Part shown: in pieces, positions 43,253 to 43,518 of the stretch
Layout: every line of letters starts with the position of its first letter
Position numbering within the stretch: the stretch's first letter is position 1
NCBI RefSeq assembly: GCF_000188695.1
Contig: NW_004754926.1
Location: 866,310-909,827 of the forward strand
Direction: 5' to 3'
Length of the DNA stretch: 43,518 nt
Origin: Salpingoeca rosetta
Taxonomy: Eukaryota > Opisthokonta > Choanoflagellata > Craspedida > Salpingoecidae
Position numbers and translations under genes: made by a program
Notes under the pieces: model-generated
Told to the model about the DNA's origin: nothing
Databases searched by the model: none
Seen by the model: the letters and a program-made list of their open reading frames with translations, nothing else

Positions 43253-43518
43253 ATGTCAGGCGTGGACGAGGAGCAGCTCATCAAGGAGCTCAAGGGCAAG
43301 GGCCACTCGGAGGTGTATGCCCGCGCATACGCAGCCAAGGTGCACGAGGGTGAGCTGTTTGCCCACCACTTTGCCCTGCTGAGGGAGAAGCGTGCCAAGT
43401 CCAAAGGCGACATCGCCGCCACCTCGGCACCTGCACCAGAGCAAGCAGAGGTGAGCCTCGTTTGTGGAGAAGAGCCCCAGTTCCGATTCTGATTCGTGCA
43501 TGTGTGTGTGTGTGCGTG
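43253..43518 (+). CDS. Small charged protein of unknown function, first exon (runs off the right edge)
   Basis: The ATG at 43253 (gGCATGTCAGG context) opens exon 1, 43253-43450, 66 codons, ending at a good donor (gaggtgagcc) in phase 0. The protein is helical and charged: it has DEEQLIKELKGKGHSEVYA, then AYAAKVHEGELFAHHFALLREKRAK, then an Ala/Pro-rich stretch with APAPEQAE. I do not recognise the family. Tyr/Ala-rich helix plus the HEGELFAHHFALL block look conserved in character, not random, and GC3 is high. Downstream exons are outside the window. Confidence 0.55.

Overview
The window is nuclear DNA from an intron-rich, fairly GC-rich unicellular eukaryote. I reassembled most genes by following splice sites and reading phase across introns. 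The families found are a mitochondrial MutS (MSH1-type), AIM24, a GTPBP1/2-type GTPase, exportin-6, a CREB/ATF-type bZIP factor, Mediator MED17, dynactin p25 (DCTN5), a PX-domain protein and a centrin-3-like protein. This set points to an opisthokont outside fungi and animals. A choanoflagellate or close holozoan relative is my best guess, not a proof. Exons are short (29-300 nt) and introns are loaded with GT/CA, CT/GA and AAC/GTT microsatellites, which create long spurious CVCV, THTH, SLSL and poly-Q/N/C reading frames on both strands.

Layout, left to right. At 1-476 (-) lies the 5' part of a secreted lipocalin-like gene. At 776-8835 (+) is the MSH1-type gene with 22 exon positions; a ~1.05 kb internal segment is tandemly duplicated. 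At 9579-12769 (-) is an AIM24-family mitochondrial gene with 10 exons. At 13243-16976 (+) is a GTPBP1/2-like translational GTPase with 11 exons. At 17623-26792 (-) is exportin-6 with about 25 exons. At 27921-30719 (+) is an intronless, glutamine/histidine-rich bZIP factor. At 31464-35478 (-) is MED17 with 9 exons. At 35882-36241 (-) are only the last two exons of DCTN5. At 36517-40053 (+) is a PX-domain protein lacking its first exons. At 41222-42691 (-) is a centrin-3-like gene with 5 exons. At 43253 (+) a small unrecognised gene runs off the window.

Most neighbours are arranged as divergent or convergent pairs, so there are short shared promoter regions (477-775, 12770-13242, 26793-27920, 42692-43252) and short convergent tails (8836-9578, 16977-17622, 30720-31463, 40054-41221). 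The genes are ordinary housekeeping functions (mitochondrial genome maintenance, translation-factor-like GTPase, nuclear actin export, transcription, dynein transport, centrosome) and I see no operon-like functional system.

The points most worth following up are: the mitochondrial MutS, a family missing from most animals; the tandem exon duplication inside it, whose two copies cannot be read through together; and the head-to-head pair of 5'-truncated genes meeting at a (GT)n repeat near 36246-36516, which looks like either an assembly join or a rearrangement breakpoint.
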